Source: Desulfobulbaceae bacterium
GTDB taxonomy: Bacteria > Desulfobacterota > Desulfobulbia > Desulfobulbales > Desulfocapsaceae
Assembly: GCA_031287565.1 (NCBI GenBank)
Contig: JAITSS010000004.1
Location: 1 to 64,000, forward strand
Reading direction: 5' to 3'
Length of the DNA: 64,000 nucleotides
Position numbers and translations under genes: made by a program. Shown here one piece after another: positions 47,497 to 56,830 of this stretch. The notes under the pieces were generated by a model that searched no databases, was not told the origin of the DNA, and saw only the letters and a program-made list of their open reading frames with translations. Numbering within the stretch: position 1 is the first letter of the stretch; the number at the start of each line of letters is the position of its first letter.

Positions 47497-48792
47497 TCAT
47501 CTTATTGTCAGCAATTCCGTAAGCGCGTCGAGGTGGCCAGTCAAAACTCCCTGTCGCCGCGCCTGCGCCAAAGCCAGGGCCGCCTCACCCATTTGATGGG
47601 CCGCTTGCGGTTCGGCCAACAATTGGGCCAAAGCCGCAGACAAATCGTCGCCATCTTCAACCATGCGGGCGGCGTCACAGGCTGTCAGGTCGGCGGCGAT
47701 TTCGGCGAAATCTTCCATGTGGCGGCCAAAAAGAATCGCTTTACCGGCCCAGGCCGCTTCCAAGGGATTGTGCCCGCCCTCAGGCGTCAGACTGCCGCCG
47801 ATGAAGGTTATGTCGGCGAGAAAATAGCAAGCGGCCAACTCGCCGATGCTGTCGAGGATGAAAACTTCACAGTCTGGGACGGCGGCCTGCCTATTCTTGT
47901 CTGTCCGGCAGGCGGTCGCTTGGGAACGCCGCCAGGCGACCAGACCGCAGGCTGTGGCCAGGGCCGCCAATTCCTGGCCGCGTTCCGGGTGGCGCGGCGC
48001 GAGCACCAGGAGCAAGTCGGGAACGCGGTGGCGCAGGCGGCGAAAGACCGTGAATATGATTTCTTCTTCGCCGGGATGGGTTGAGCCGCAGACCCAAAGG
48101 CGTTTCGGCGGCAAAAGGGCGGCGACGGCCTCAGCGCTGATGCCTGGCTGCTCGGCGGCGTATTTCAGATTGCCCAAAACTGGCAGTCGCCGAGGGTCGA
48201 TGCCGAAAGCGGCCATCCTGTCGCGGTCGGCGACGGTTTGCATGGCCAGACGGGAAAAGCAGGAGAACATCGGCAGAAAGAGCGCTTGAAAATGGTGAAA
48301 CCTGGCAAATGAGGCGGCGGAAATGCGGCCGTTGACCAACATTGCCGGGATGTTTTCGCGCTTGAGGGAAAAGAGCAGGCCCGGCCAGAAATCGGTTTCA
48401 ACCAGAATGAAGACATCGGGGCGCAAGCGGCGTAAATGGCGGCGTACCGTCGGCAGCCAGTCGAGGGGCGCGGGCAGAATGACATCGGCGACGTTTGTCA
48501 GAATCCGCCGGGCCAATGTCTCGCCGCTCGCCGTGGCCACGGTGATGACGAGAAAGGCGTCGGGAAAACGCCCGCGTATCGCCCGCGCCAAAGGGGCGGC
48601 GGAGCTGATTTCGCCGACCGACAGGGCGTGCAACCAGATGCGCTTGCGACCCGTCGGCGCGATGGGTGGAGTTTGCCTCAGACGCGCGCAGAGCCGCCGA
48701 AATTTATCAGGCCGCCGCAGGCGCAAAACCAGCGCAAACGGCCAACCGACCAGCGCGGCGAGTATCTGCGCCAAAAAATACAGCGGCAGCAT
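47497..48792 (-). CDS. waaA: 3-deoxy-D-manno-octulosonic acid transferase
   Basis: A 431-residue WaaA (KdtA), a GT-B glycosyltransferase adding Kdo to lipid A. Key motifs: RIWLHALSVGEISSAAPLARAI near the N-terminus, VETDFWPGLLFSLKRENIPAMLVNGRIS, VCGSTHPGEEEIIFTVF, ADITFIGGSLTPEGGHNPLEAAW. A single hydrophobic anchor is at 1-22. The start at 48792 has TGGAGACC. Between SQATACRTDKNRQAAVPDC and the conserved EVFILDSIGEL there is an in-frame insertion encoded by a palindromic repeat (47885-47913). It implies an LPS-bearing outer membrane. Confidence 0.93.
   Translation of the reverse strand: MLPLYFLAQILAALVGWPFALVLRLRRPDKFRRLCARLRQTPPIAPTGRKRIWLHALSVGEISSAAPLARAIRGRFPDAFLVITVATASGETLARRILTNVADVILPAPLDWLPTVRRHLRRLRPDVFILVETDFWPGLLFSLKRENIPAMLVNGRISAASFARFHHFQALFLPMFSCFSRLAMQTVADRDRMAAFGIDPRRLPVLGNLKYAAEQPGISAEAVAALLPPKRLWVCGSTHPGEEEIIFTVFRRLRHRVPDLLLVLAPRHPERGQELAALATACGLVAWRRSQATACRTDKNRQAAVPDCEVFILDSIGELAACYFLADITFIGGSLTPEGGHNPLEAAWAGKAILFGRHMEDFAEIAADLTACDAARMVEDGDDLSAALAQLLAEPQAAHQMGEAALALAQARRQGVLTGHLDALTELLTIR
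47885..47913. repeat. Palindromic repeat inserted inside waaA
   Basis: A 29-bp element with arms GCCTGCC and GGCAGGC and internal TATTCTTGTCTGTCC. On the opposite strand it aligns with the 3' half of the moaA element at 11144-11183. It adds in-frame codons to waaA. Confidence 0.6.
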
Positions 48793-48874
48793 ATGGTCTC
48801 CAGGGAAAGAGCGGCGGCGGGTGTTTCCTGAGCAGCGCCTTGATTGCATGTGAAATGTCGGTTTGAAACAAAAG

Positions 48875-48907
48875 GCCCGCCTTATCCGCTGTGGCGGGGA
48901 GGCGGGC
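48875..48907 (-). terminator. Terminator of the pil operon / upstream of waaA
   Basis: GCCCGCCT (48875-48882) pairs with AGGCGGGC (48900-48907). On the minus strand the stem is followed by CTTTTGTTTCAAA, consistent with termination of leftward pilY1/pilY2 transcripts before waaA. Confidence 0.7.
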
Positions 48908-48939
48908 ATCTTTTGTTTTCCGGGAAAGGCTGATCGAAT

Positions 48940-49018
48940 CCACCTGTCCTTGCCTGCTCAGGCGCGCTGTACCCCTACAGTCCGAACGGTCGAGGTTCAT
49001 ATTCATCAGCGTTTCCTC
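48940..49018 (-). repeat. Dispersed repeat copy
   Basis: On the minus strand: GGAAACGCTGATGAATATG, then CCGTTCGGACTGTAGGGGTA and GCCTGAGCAGGC. It shares these landmarks with the unit at 42383-42441. Located between the pilY2-like gene and the terminator. Confidence 0.5.
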
Positions 49019-49044
49019 AGAACACTCCGATAGAGAAACGCCGC

Positions 49045-49455
49045 TCAGTTTGTCCACACCCCGTTTTGTTTTTTCACCGGCGCGGATTTGTGAGCCGGAG
49101 TTTGTGGCGGAGCGGGCGCGCTCTCTTGCTGTCGTTTTTGTTCTTCCATGCGGTCATAGTTTGGCAGAACGCCGCAAAGCTGTCCACGCCCATCAAGCCC
49201 ATACTGAACGTATTGGCCTATTTTCAGAGAATCAAACGGGGTATCGCACGACCTGTTGACAGGATACAACACGCCGTCAATGGTTATTCCGTCGCGGCTG
49301 ACTTGTGTGATTGCGCCAAAACGTGGGTCGTTCTGTCGCGCCGCCACGGCCTGGCTGTCCGCCGCCATTTCCGGAGCGGCGACAGCGGGCAAGCCGGACA
49401 AAGCACACAACAGCGCGGTCGTTACGATTGCCGTATTTTTATTGATCGAACGCAT
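49045..49455 (-). CDS. Small secreted protein, PilY2-like
   Basis: A 136-residue precursor with a signal peptide (MRSINKNTAIVTTALLCALSGLPAVAA). The mature part has a short beta-rich domain (FGAITQVSRDGITIDGVLYP, then FDSLKIGQYVQYGLDGRGQL) with two Cys, and a Pro/Gln/Lys-rich tail. Its layout and place right after pilY1 match PilY2, a small periplasmic factor of fimbrial biogenesis; sequence identity is only suggestive. The start at 49455 has AAAGGAGCG. It is 13 bases after the pilY1 stop and so shares its mRNA. Confidence 0.65.
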   Translation of the reverse strand: MRSINKNTAIVTTALLCALSGLPAVAAPEMAADSQAVAARQNDPRFGAITQVSRDGITIDGVLYPVNRSCDTPFDSLKIGQYVQYGLDGRGQLCGVLPNYDRMEEQKRQQESAPAPPQTPAHKSAPVKKQNGVWTN

Positions 49456-49468
49456 TGCTCGCTCCTTT

Positions 49469-52400
49469 TTAATTGTTGACCGGTTCCCGCCAATAGTTGG
49501 CACCCGCCTCTTCGGACAGTTCATCGATTACCTCAAGGCCGCCGGAACCAGGCATGATTTTCACTTCTGTCTTGTTGTCCGGGTCCCTCACGATGTTTGG
49601 CGTATTGACCATGCCATCATAGGCGATCCCGTTTGCCGCCACAGTGGCTGTGCTGCCGTCCGGTAGCGTGATGGTGACAAAATCACCACTGTCGATTTTC
49701 CCGTCGCCGTTAATATCCAGTTGCGCTTGATCCAAACGAGCGCCGGCGCAGGCGGATACTTCCATCAGCACCGATTTGCCGCCCGCGCTGCACTCGGTAT
49801 CGTTCGGGATGAAGGAGACGGCGATCAGTTTGCCGTCGCGAATCTGCACATCCTTCACCACCCGCTCCGCCGCCGCATTCGTCATTGAGGTCAGGCCGGG
49901 CAGATCAAGATACCAGCCGACCTCATGGCCAACACCACCGCCGCCGTCATTATCGCCATACCACACAGGTTTGTTATCACTGGTGACGCGGATATCGTTG
50001 CCGTTGGCCATGCCTTGCCAGATCACTTCCTGTTTCGTCAACTTGGCGCCGACGCGGTTATACCCGGCATTGGCGAAGGAATTGGCTGACCTGTTCCAGA
50101 CGCCCAGGTAGGCGCGGCGATCAATTGGTTCAATCTCGCGCATTTCGTCGATCGCGCCGTCGCCGTCGTCATCAATGCCGTTGTCGGGCACGCTGTCATA
50201 GTCCCAGATGCCGAACAGGCTTTGTTGGCTGACGCTGGCGCGATCAGGTTCACCTAAAAACTGACCGGTGCCGAACGTCACCATATACCCGGCCTTTGCG
50301 CAGTGGTACATCACATCCGGGCGGGCGGTAATCGCTTGTCCCGGCGCGCTGAACATCGCTTGCGGTTGGTGCGCGGCATTTTCATGGGCGATACGCCAAT
50401 TCGACGGATCGCTGTCTGTCAAGTCGAATTTCCATAGGTTGCCCTGCAAATCGCCAGCGTAGGCATAATCAACCCGATCATCCTCATCGACATCAATGAC
50501 GACCGGGGACGACAGACCGTTGGGGTTTCCATGGTTGCCGACGCCGGTATCGATTTTACGAATCACTTCACCGCTGAGAGCGTCGAGGATGTAGAGCATG
50601 GCTTTGCCGTTATAGCTTTCATAGCCGTTGCCGAAAATGGCCAGCCACGGCGAACGTTTGCTGGAATTATCCGGCTGACTGCCGAGATATTTGCTGCGAT
50701 AGCTTTTAACGACCGCCGGCGTGCTGTAGGAATAGCCGAGGTCGTCATCGCAGTAGGCCAAACGCTCGTTGCCGTCGCCGCCGCAATAACTTACGCCCGC
50801 CTCGTAGCCGGAGCCGGTGACATACAGCGCCTTCTCGTCGCTCTCATCGACCGCGCCGTCGCCGTTGTTGTCGCGGCCATCGGCGGCGCTGGCTTTGTAT
50901 GTGTATGAAATGGCGGTATTTTCCGACGCCTCTTTGTCGGCTATGCCGTCGCCGTTCGTATCAATTGATGTCGTGACGGTGGAGCGGCGCGGATATTCCC
51001 ATTGTACCATGGCGGCGGCCTGACTGGCGTTTGCGACCGAATCGGCGTTGGTGACATCAAGGGCGAAGTAACCCTTGCCACCACGGCCCAGACCGGAAAC
51101 CAACAGATACATGTTGGCTCGTTCGCCGCTCTCGTCGGTGACGCCGTCATGGTCGTTGTCGATGCCGTCGCCATAGTTTTCCGAAGCGTCGATGGTGTTG
51201 CCAATACCCTGGCCGTCGCCGTTGTTATCGAGTCGGTCGGCGGACATGTCGCCGGCCATGCGGGCCAATCGCGTCACCACCGGCCCGGCGTCGAGGTAAT
51301 AGCGGTGCTGATAGTCAACGGCGCTTAAATCAAGCAGATGATCGTGTGTCAGGCTGGGGATAAAGGCGAAACGCTCCTCACCGGTTTCGGCATCGAAGGC
51401 GTGCAACATGCCATCGTTGGCGCCGACAAAAATTGTGCCGATCTGTTGTTCCGCCGTTTCATCAATCCGACCATTGCCGTTGTTGTCCAGCCGGTCGAAA
51501 ATGGCGGTGCTGTTCATGACCGGCGCTGAATGGATAATGTCGCCGAGGATATTATTGCCGGCACCCTCGCCGCCGCGTTTGCGCATGGTGGCAATGTCGT
51601 TCTGGCCGCGCAGCCAGGGGATGAGGTCGCCAAAGACTGTCGGCTCGGAGGTGGCGCGTCCAAGCATTTCCCGCTGCGCCTCAGTGAAAACTGTATTGTC
51701 CAATAAGCCCGGTGCGGCGTTGACGAAGTTCAGCCCAAGGCCATCACCGTTGCTGGTGACAATCAGGCGGGAATCTGGCGTTCTCGCTTGCAGTATCGTC
51801 GCCGCTGACCAGTTTTCCTCGCCGTCGGCATCGAAAATTTTTGATTTGCCGGTGATTGGATCGCGGCCAATACGATAAGAAAACAATCCGCCTGTCCAGT
51901 TATCGGTGTTGAAATGCCCGATATACACGGCGCTGCCGCTCGTGATCTGGCTGCCGTTGACCGCCGCCGCCGCGCCGGAGGCTTCACGGCTGCTGATGTC
52001 GGCGGAGATGCTCTTCATGGCGTCGGTGAGTTCCTGCGGATTGGAAGCGCTGAAATACAAACCGCGCCCGTTGATTGAGGCGTGCCACATATCGTCGATT
52101 TTTCGTGGATCAGTATTTGCATCCTGCCATGTCGGGCTATTGTCCCGTGTGCATTGATTGAGGAAATAGGGATCATCCTGATAGTTGCAACCGGCGAGGT
52201 CGGGCGTGCCGTCCATGTTCATATCGGTGAGTAGCGTGGCGCCGGTGACACCGAAGGCCAGCGTATAGGTGACAAGATGTTGCCGTGAGTTTTTGTCGAA
52301 AGCCACCGATGGTATTTGGTCGTCGAGGCTGGGCGCCAAATCCATGTCGTAATAATGCATGGCGAGATCGGCCATCGTGCCGCTGTAACTATCGCGATAT

Positions 52401-53743
52401 GGAGCCTGGTAAGGAATACCTTCGGAGTCGTTGCCGCCATCGACGTTGCCGAAAACATTATATTTGCTGGTGTAGTATCCATCGGTCATAACGATGGCGA
52501 AAGACTGCTGGCAGGCGCCGCCATGGTCGGCGTCACAAAATGGATTGGCGCTCGTGGCGCCGCACACGCTGGGTGTAATGGGGGCGATGGAAATATCATC
52601 CGATATCGTTTGGTCGAAATATTTTCCCACATCGTTATAGGCGCTCAATAAAGGCGTACTGCCGACGGGAGCCATGGCATACAGTCGATCAAGAATGGCT
52701 TTCTTTTCGTTGAAAAGACCATTGCCGTCGGTATCGTCCACAGAGGTGACGCCGAAGCGCGCGCCATTGTAATTATTGATGGAATATACCCCGGCATTGA
52801 CGCCGGAAAAGTTCATGATGGCGGTGCCGACCGCGTTCATGCCGACGAAATGGCGTTTGCGGTGCCAAACGAACCACTGAACGAAATTCTCTAATTCCTC
52901 TTGGGCGTTTGGTTGTTTGACGCTGCCGTCAGCATTGGTCCAACGCGCTTTTATCGGGGTGACATCCGGCGATGCTTCCGGCGCCAAACTCAGTTCGCCG
53001 TCATCAACATGTCCGTCGTTATTGAGGTCGGTGAAACGATAATATTCACGGCTGGGCGCGCCGCCGTTGTAGCGTAAAAGCACCAGCCAAACCTGTTCAT
53101 CAGTGTCGAGTTCGCCGTTGCCGTTGACGTCGTTCACCAGGTAATAATGCGTCCATGGGATGCTGATTGCGCCGATTGCGTGATACTCCGCAGTCAGGTT
53201 GGCGGTTGGCGCGCCGCCGTTCGAGTAGCTATCGTGCATTACCTGGAACATAGCGTCGTAAGGATACGTTGGCACACTGGTAATTGTATTTAATTCCGTT
53301 TTTGGCAGATATTGCCAATTGTGGTCTTCGGTAATGTATGGCCATGGATTATATTTAGCATTGGGATTGTAGAATATCTTGTTATATCCAAGCCAACGGG
53401 ATTTCCATAATGTTGCATTAGCGGCAGATAATGCGGTGCTCCCATCAAATGAAGACAAAATACCGGGATATATAAGATATGAATTTTGGAAAAGACCATT
53501 GTATTCTGTTGTTGAGAATTCCCAATTCATACTGCCGGAGTTATCAAAGACAAACATGATATTCGCCGGGGCGGATTTTTGCTTGGTCTCCATCGGGTTG
53601 TTGCTCAATTCGATGGCTTTGGTTTCGCCCGCGTGGCAGCAGAGGAAGAGGCACAACAAAGCGGCCAGCGCTCCGCCGCGATATGATGGATGCTGGATTT
53701 GCAATCTCGGCGTTTCCTTGGCATTCAACGATGTATTTGACAC
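49469..53743 (-). CDS. pilY1: Type IV pilus tip adhesin/biogenesis factor PilY1
   Basis: A 1424-residue PilY1. A signal peptide (hydrophobic 24-38) precedes a von Willebrand A domain with MIDAS FVFDNSGSMNWEF (about 65). The C-terminal half is the PilY1 beta-propeller (GTIFVGANDGMLHAFDAETG; SPWLAIFGNGYESYNGKAML; YAGDLQGNLWKFDL). Many calcium-type Asp/Asn-Gly loops occur: DVNGNGELDTDEQ, DLNNDGHVDDGE, DNNGNGRIDE, DNNGDGAVDESDE, DTNGDGIADKE, DVDEDDRVDYAY, DINGDGKIDSGD. The start is GTG at 53743 with AAAGGAGG 6 bases upstream. PilY1 sits at the pilus tip on the minor-pilin complex and mediates adhesion and surface sensing. Operon with fimT, pilW, pilV, pilX. Confidence 0.95.
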   Translation of the reverse strand: MSNTSLNAKETPRLQIQHPSYRGGALAALLCLFLCCHAGETKAIELSNNPMETKQKSAPANIMFVFDNSGSMNWEFSTTEYNGLFQNSYLIYPGILSSFDGSTALSAANATLWKSRWLGYNKIFYNPNAKYNPWPYITEDHNWQYLPKTELNTITSVPTYPYDAMFQVMHDSYSNGGAPTANLTAEYHAIGAISIPWTHYYLVNDVNGNGELDTDEQVWLVLLRYNGGAPSREYYRFTDLNNDGHVDDGELSLAPEASPDVTPIKARWTNADGSVKQPNAQEELENFVQWFVWHRKRHFVGMNAVGTAIMNFSGVNAGVYSINNYNGARFGVTSVDDTDGNGLFNEKKAILDRLYAMAPVGSTPLLSAYNDVGKYFDQTISDDISIAPITPSVCGATSANPFCDADHGGACQQSFAIVMTDGYYTSKYNVFGNVDGGNDSEGIPYQAPYRDSYSGTMADLAMHYYDMDLAPSLDDQIPSVAFDKNSRQHLVTYTLAFGVTGATLLTDMNMDGTPDLAGCNYQDDPYFLNQCTRDNSPTWQDANTDPRKIDDMWHASINGRGLYFSASNPQELTDAMKSISADISSREASGAAAAVNGSQITSGSAVYIGHFNTDNWTGGLFSYRIGRDPITGKSKIFDADGEENWSAATILQARTPDSRLIVTSNGDGLGLNFVNAAPGLLDNTVFTEAQREMLGRATSEPTVFGDLIPWLRGQNDIATMRKRGGEGAGNNILGDIIHSAPVMNSTAIFDRLDNNGNGRIDETAEQQIGTIFVGANDGMLHAFDAETGEERFAFIPSLTHDHLLDLSAVDYQHRYYLDAGPVVTRLARMAGDMSADRLDNNGDGQGIGNTIDASENYGDGIDNDHDGVTDESGERANMYLLVSGLGRGGKGYFALDVTNADSVANASQAAAMVQWEYPRRSTVTTSIDTNGDGIADKEASENTAISYTYKASAADGRDNNGDGAVDESDEKALYVTGSGYEAGVSYCGGDGNERLAYCDDDLGYSYSTPAVVKSYRSKYLGSQPDNSSKRSPWLAIFGNGYESYNGKAMLYILDALSGEVIRKIDTGVGNHGNPNGLSSPVVIDVDEDDRVDYAYAGDLQGNLWKFDLTDSDPSNWRIAHENAAHQPQAMFSAPGQAITARPDVMYHCAKAGYMVTFGTGQFLGEPDRASVSQQSLFGIWDYDSVPDNGIDDDGDGAIDEMREIEPIDRRAYLGVWNRSANSFANAGYNRVGAKLTKQEVIWQGMANGNDIRVTSDNKPVWYGDNDGGGGVGHEVGWYLDLPGLTSMTNAAAERVVKDVQIRDGKLIAVSFIPNDTECSAGGKSVLMEVSACAGARLDQAQLDINGDGKIDSGDFVTITLPDGSTATVAANGIAYDGMVNTPNIVRDPDNKTEVKIMPGSGGLEVIDELSEEAGANYWREPVNN

Positions 53744-53755
53744 GATAAGCCTCCT

Positions 53756-54367
53756 TTATATGCGTTTTTTGAAGCCGATGGCGACGACAGCGCCGCCGTT
53801 GCCGTCACCCGCGTTTTTTTTGCGGGCGCGGCCGTAGATTTCGTATTGGCGCATCTGGGCGCTCGCCATGTTCAGCGAGCCGCCCTTGTCCCCACGGGCA
53901 ACGCCTTTGTAGACCGCCAGTTGCTGCACATCATCTGTATTGTCGGTCGTCAGCGTTGTCGATTGCCTGATACGCAGTTTGTTTTCGGGGTCGTTCCAGG
54001 CTTGGCGTTTATCGAAGGCCGAGGCGACGCCTTCGTTGTTGCTGACATGGTCGTCCGAAAATATCCATTTGCCGTCTTCCCCGGCATTGGGCTGCAATTC
54101 TTCGCGGTCCAGCGTGTTTTCCATCTGTTGCGCCAGTTCCTGCGCGGCACCGTCGGCCTTATGAAAATTGACGGTGTATTCCTGGTTGTTGCGGGCGATG
54201 AGGGTTTCAATGACCGTGCCTTCGGCGGCGGCCAGCACCAGGCCCAGCAAGAGCAGCATCACCAGCATGACGGTGATCAGCACGAAGCCTTCTTCATTGG
54301 CCACCGGCCTTGCCGCTGCTGTGGCGCAAGCGCGGCGGGTCTCTTGCTTACAGATTGCTTTTGACAT
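53756..54367 (-). CDS. pilX: Type IV pilus minor pilin-like protein PilX
   Basis: A 203-residue PilX-type protein. The N-terminal EEGFVLITVMLVMLLLLGLVLAAA segment is a prepilin-like hydrophobic helix (cleavage expected after Gly), followed by the PilX domain (ETLIARNNQEYTVNFHKADG) and a C-terminal YEIYGRARKKNAGDG region. PilX with PilV, PilW and FimT/FimU forms the priming complex at the pilus tip that carries PilY1. It overlaps pilV by 20 bases and ends 12 bases before pilY1. Confidence 0.88.
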   Translation of the reverse strand: MSKAICKQETRRACATAAARPVANEEGFVLITVMLVMLLLLGLVLAAAEGTVIETLIARNNQEYTVNFHKADGAAQELAQQMENTLDREELQPNAGEDGKWIFSDDHVSNNEGVASAFDKRQAWNDPENKLRIRQSTTLTTDNTDDVQQLAVYKGVARGDKGGSLNMASAQMRQYEIYGRARKKNAGDGNGGAVVAIGFKKRI

Positions 54368-54902
54368 AATTCACCACTGTTTGCTGAGTATCGGTATCGC
54401 CGTCATCAACGTTGTCGGCGTGGTTGTTATCTCGCCAGCGACTGATCACGCGGATCAGGCGGGAACCGGCGGCGTCAGGGTTGTCGCAGACATTCCAGAA
54501 CACCGTGACTATGCCGCGTCGGGTCAGGTTGTCGCCCGACGCAAAAATGTGTCTGCCGCCTGAGGCGTCCCAATTGACCGCGTGATCGGCCAGAACCGTT
54601 GAACCGTTGATGGTGTTATCAAGGTTGGCGCAAGCCAAGGCCGTCGGGTTCGCTTGCAACAGATTGTTGTGATCGAGGCCAGCGGCGTCGGTCAGCGTGT
54701 CGGCATCCAGAGTCAGAGATTGCAGGGTTTCCAGCCAACTGGAGGCGGCGGCGGTGCCGGTCGTGACCAGTTTCGACGAATTGTTGCCCATGACTTGGGC
54801 GACGATGTTCTTTTCGAGCGCCAGCACGCCCAGCATGAGCACGGCGACGGCCAGCATCGCTTCGATCAGGGTGAATCCATGGATGTTGCGCGGACAGGTC
54901 AT
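54348..54902 (-). CDS. pilV: Type IV pilus minor pilin PilV
   Basis: About 184 residues with a short leader and type III prepilin site HGFTLIEAMLAVAVLMLGVLAL; the Glu at +5 is present. The rest contains the PilV-like pattern (SSWLETLQSLTLDADTLTD, FASGDNLTRRGIVTVFWNVCDNPD) with paired cysteines and a C-terminal ISRWRD strand. ATG at 54902 has GAGG upstream; an in-frame ATG four codons earlier (54914) is the alternative. Part of the tip minor-pilin set. Confidence 0.88.
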   Translation of the reverse strand: MTCPRNIHGFTLIEAMLAVAVLMLGVLALEKNIVAQVMGNNSSKLVTTGTAAASSWLETLQSLTLDADTLTDAAGLDHNNLLQANPTALACANLDNTINGSTVLADHAVNWDASGGRHIFASGDNLTRRGIVTVFWNVCDNPDAAGSRLIRVISRWRDNNHADNVDDGDTDTQQTVVNYVKSNL

Positions 54903-54960
54903 GTTGTGCCTCATAGAAAATCAGATGAATCACGCATCCAATGCGCGTGGGCGTGAAGGC

Positions 54961-55854
54961 TTATTTCAGATTGCGGCATTGGACGGTGAAGGTCAGCAAG
55001 TTCCGGTGAAAATTGTCGTTATAGGGAAGTCCATCGTTAAAAATCGGCTTGCCCTGAATGGTTGGCGTGGCGGCGAGGCCGCAGGGACTGCCGACGGCGA
55101 CATTGGCGCAGGAGGCGGGGCGGTAGCTCTCGTTGTTGGTAAAACCTTTTTTGCCATAGGTCGAGCGGGCTAGAATGCTGACCGTCACGGCGCGGATGTC
55201 TCTGAGTTCGGCGGGGCTTGGGGCGATGGCGCTGGTTCCGTCTCTCAGATGATACAAGAATTCCACGCCGTCGATATGTTCCGCCATGTTCTGCCAGACA
55301 TTAGCCCCAACGCCGCCCGGCGTGAAGCGCTGTAAACAACCGATGTTTGCGCAAACGCCACTGGTGTTGTAGGCGTAGGCGATTTGCTCCTGCGGATGGT
55401 TGGCGTCGATATTTTTGACTTCGCCGTCGCCGTTCATGTCGCCGGAGAAAGCGATGCGCAGGGCATCGGTTGTAATGTCGTCGGCCCGCGAGCACGAGGA
55501 GCCGCCGGGAAGGCATTGGGTGGTACCGCCATACAGAAAAAAGGCGTCGGCGCCGACACTCTGGGCGATGAAACCGGCGCCGTTGTTTTTTGTCAGTGGG
55601 TCGTAACCGGCCATGCGGATGTCTTTGGCCAGAACTTCCATGGCCCCGCGCACATCCTGCTGGATGATGGCCACATCCCGCTGGGCTTCGGCGGTGTCCT
55701 GTTGCGTCCAATAAAAAGAGAAGAGGGCGGCGATGATAAGGCCGCTGATGGCGATGGTCATGAGCAGTTCAACCAGGGTAAAACCACGCTTGTTGGCGTT
55801 CTCCCCTTTATCGGTGTTGGTCATGGCGCGGTTGAGGAAAAAGACAATATTCAT
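54961..55854 (-). CDS. pilW: Type IV pilus minor pilin PilW
   Basis: A 297-residue PilW-like minor pilin with prepilin site KRGFTLVELLMTIAISGLIIAALFS after a 25-residue leader. Further family features are QQDVRGAMEVLAKDIRMAGYDPL and a disulfide-prone C-terminal domain (CLPGGSSCSRADD). The ATG at 55854 overlaps the fimT stop (ATGA) and lies 7 bases after a G-rich ribosome-binding site, which fixes the start despite a long open frame upstream. Confidence 0.9.
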   Translation of the reverse strand: MNIVFFLNRAMTNTDKGENANKRGFTLVELLMTIAISGLIIAALFSFYWTQQDTAEAQRDVAIIQQDVRGAMEVLAKDIRMAGYDPLTKNNGAGFIAQSVGADAFFLYGGTTQCLPGGSSCSRADDITTDALRIAFSGDMNGDGEVKNIDANHPQEQIAYAYNTSGVCANIGCLQRFTPGGVGANVWQNMAEHIDGVEFLYHLRDGTSAIAPSPAELRDIRAVTVSILARSTYGKKGFTNNESYRPASCANVAVGSPCGLAATPTIQGKPIFNDGLPYNDNFHRNLLTFTVQCRNLK

Positions 55855-56432
55855 GGGCATACCCCCCCTGCTATCTGGCTGGCGGCGATGCGGACGCCGC
55901 CGGATGGGCTGATGGTCAGCCGGTAGCAACTGTTCGCCAAGGGGGCGCGCAATTGCACGTTGTTTCCCAGACCGGCTGGCGAAACGAGTCCTCTGGGGGA
56001 TATGGAAAACGAGTTGCCAGGAAACCCCGTTGTCGCCATAAGCGTGGCTTTTTCCCGCAAAAAAATCTCGCGCGTGATTTTGCCGCTGGTTGGCGGCAAG
56101 GACCGTTCCCCCGTCGTCATGGCCCCGTCGCATTGCGTGGCGCCGGGGCCGTTGTCGTCGTCGCGAAACACCAGGTATTGATTGTTTGGCAAATCAAAGC
56201 TCAGGCCCATGCAGACATTCTCTTTGCTGGCTTCGGATTTGGCCCATTTGATGGTGTTGGCCAGGGAAAAGGCGGCGTTTTTCAAATCGCTGTTTCTCTT
56301 CATACTTTGCCAGGCCGGAATGGCGATGGCGCAGATGATCGCGATGATGGCCACCGTCACCATCAGTTCGGCCAGCGTAAAGCCGCGCTCCTGGCGGGTT
56401 TTGTTGTTCATATCGGTCATTTTGGCATCCAT
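55851..56432 (-). CDS. fimT: GspH/FimT-type pseudopilin
   Basis: A 193-residue pseudopilin with cleavage site QERGFTLAELMVTVAIIAIICAIAIPAW and a GspH/FimT C-terminal domain (NAAFSLANTIKWAKSEASKENVC ... CYRLTISPSGGVRIA; two cysteines likely disulfide bonded). First gene of the leftward minor pilin-pilY1 operon. No strong ribosome-binding site at 56432; MTDMNNK five codons in is a possible start. Confidence 0.88.
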   Translation of the reverse strand: MDAKMTDMNNKTRQERGFTLAELMVTVAIIAIICAIAIPAWQSMKRNSDLKNAAFSLANTIKWAKSEASKENVCMGLSFDLPNNQYLVFRDDDNGPGATQCDGAMTTGERSLPPTSGKITREIFLREKATLMATTGFPGNSFSISPRGLVSPAGLGNNVQLRAPLANSCYRLTISPSGGVRIAASQIAGGVCP

Positions 56433-56830
56433 AGAGGCGGTTTGTTGGCTGGTCGGGCGGTTCGCGCAGGGTTTTTGCGGAATACTTATTTCCTAAGCAT
56501 TTTTCGTGCCGAAACGCGCAAATCAGCGATGTTTTTCTCTTATACTACGAAAGTAGTCCGAAAATTCAGACATGGAAACGCTGATTCATTCCGCCGCTGT
56601 TCGGGTTGGAAGGGCCAGCGCTCCTGGGAATGCCTATCCTTGCTTCCGGCAAGCAGGTGGAGCGGGCAGGCCCAATATTTCGCTGGCGCATCAATATATT
56701 GTTTTATCGTCTTCGCGGTATTTCGGCGGCGGCGGTTTTTCCCGTGGCGGCCCTGGCTGGTTTTCATGTATTTATAAAAAATATTCACAAAAAAATTTTC
56801 CAATTTCGCTTTGATCAGGGGTCGCCCGCC
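56433..56830. other. Divergent intergenic region between fimT and sensor kinase
   Basis: About 400 bases with promoters for two divergent transcripts. It contains a dispersed repeat copy (GGAAACGCTGATTCATTCCG with CCGCTGTTCGG, 56574-56640). The frame of the kinase is open back to 56606, but that part lacks similarity and includes the repeat, so I treat it as non-coding. No sigma-54 -24/-12 element was found with confidence. Confidence 0.45.
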
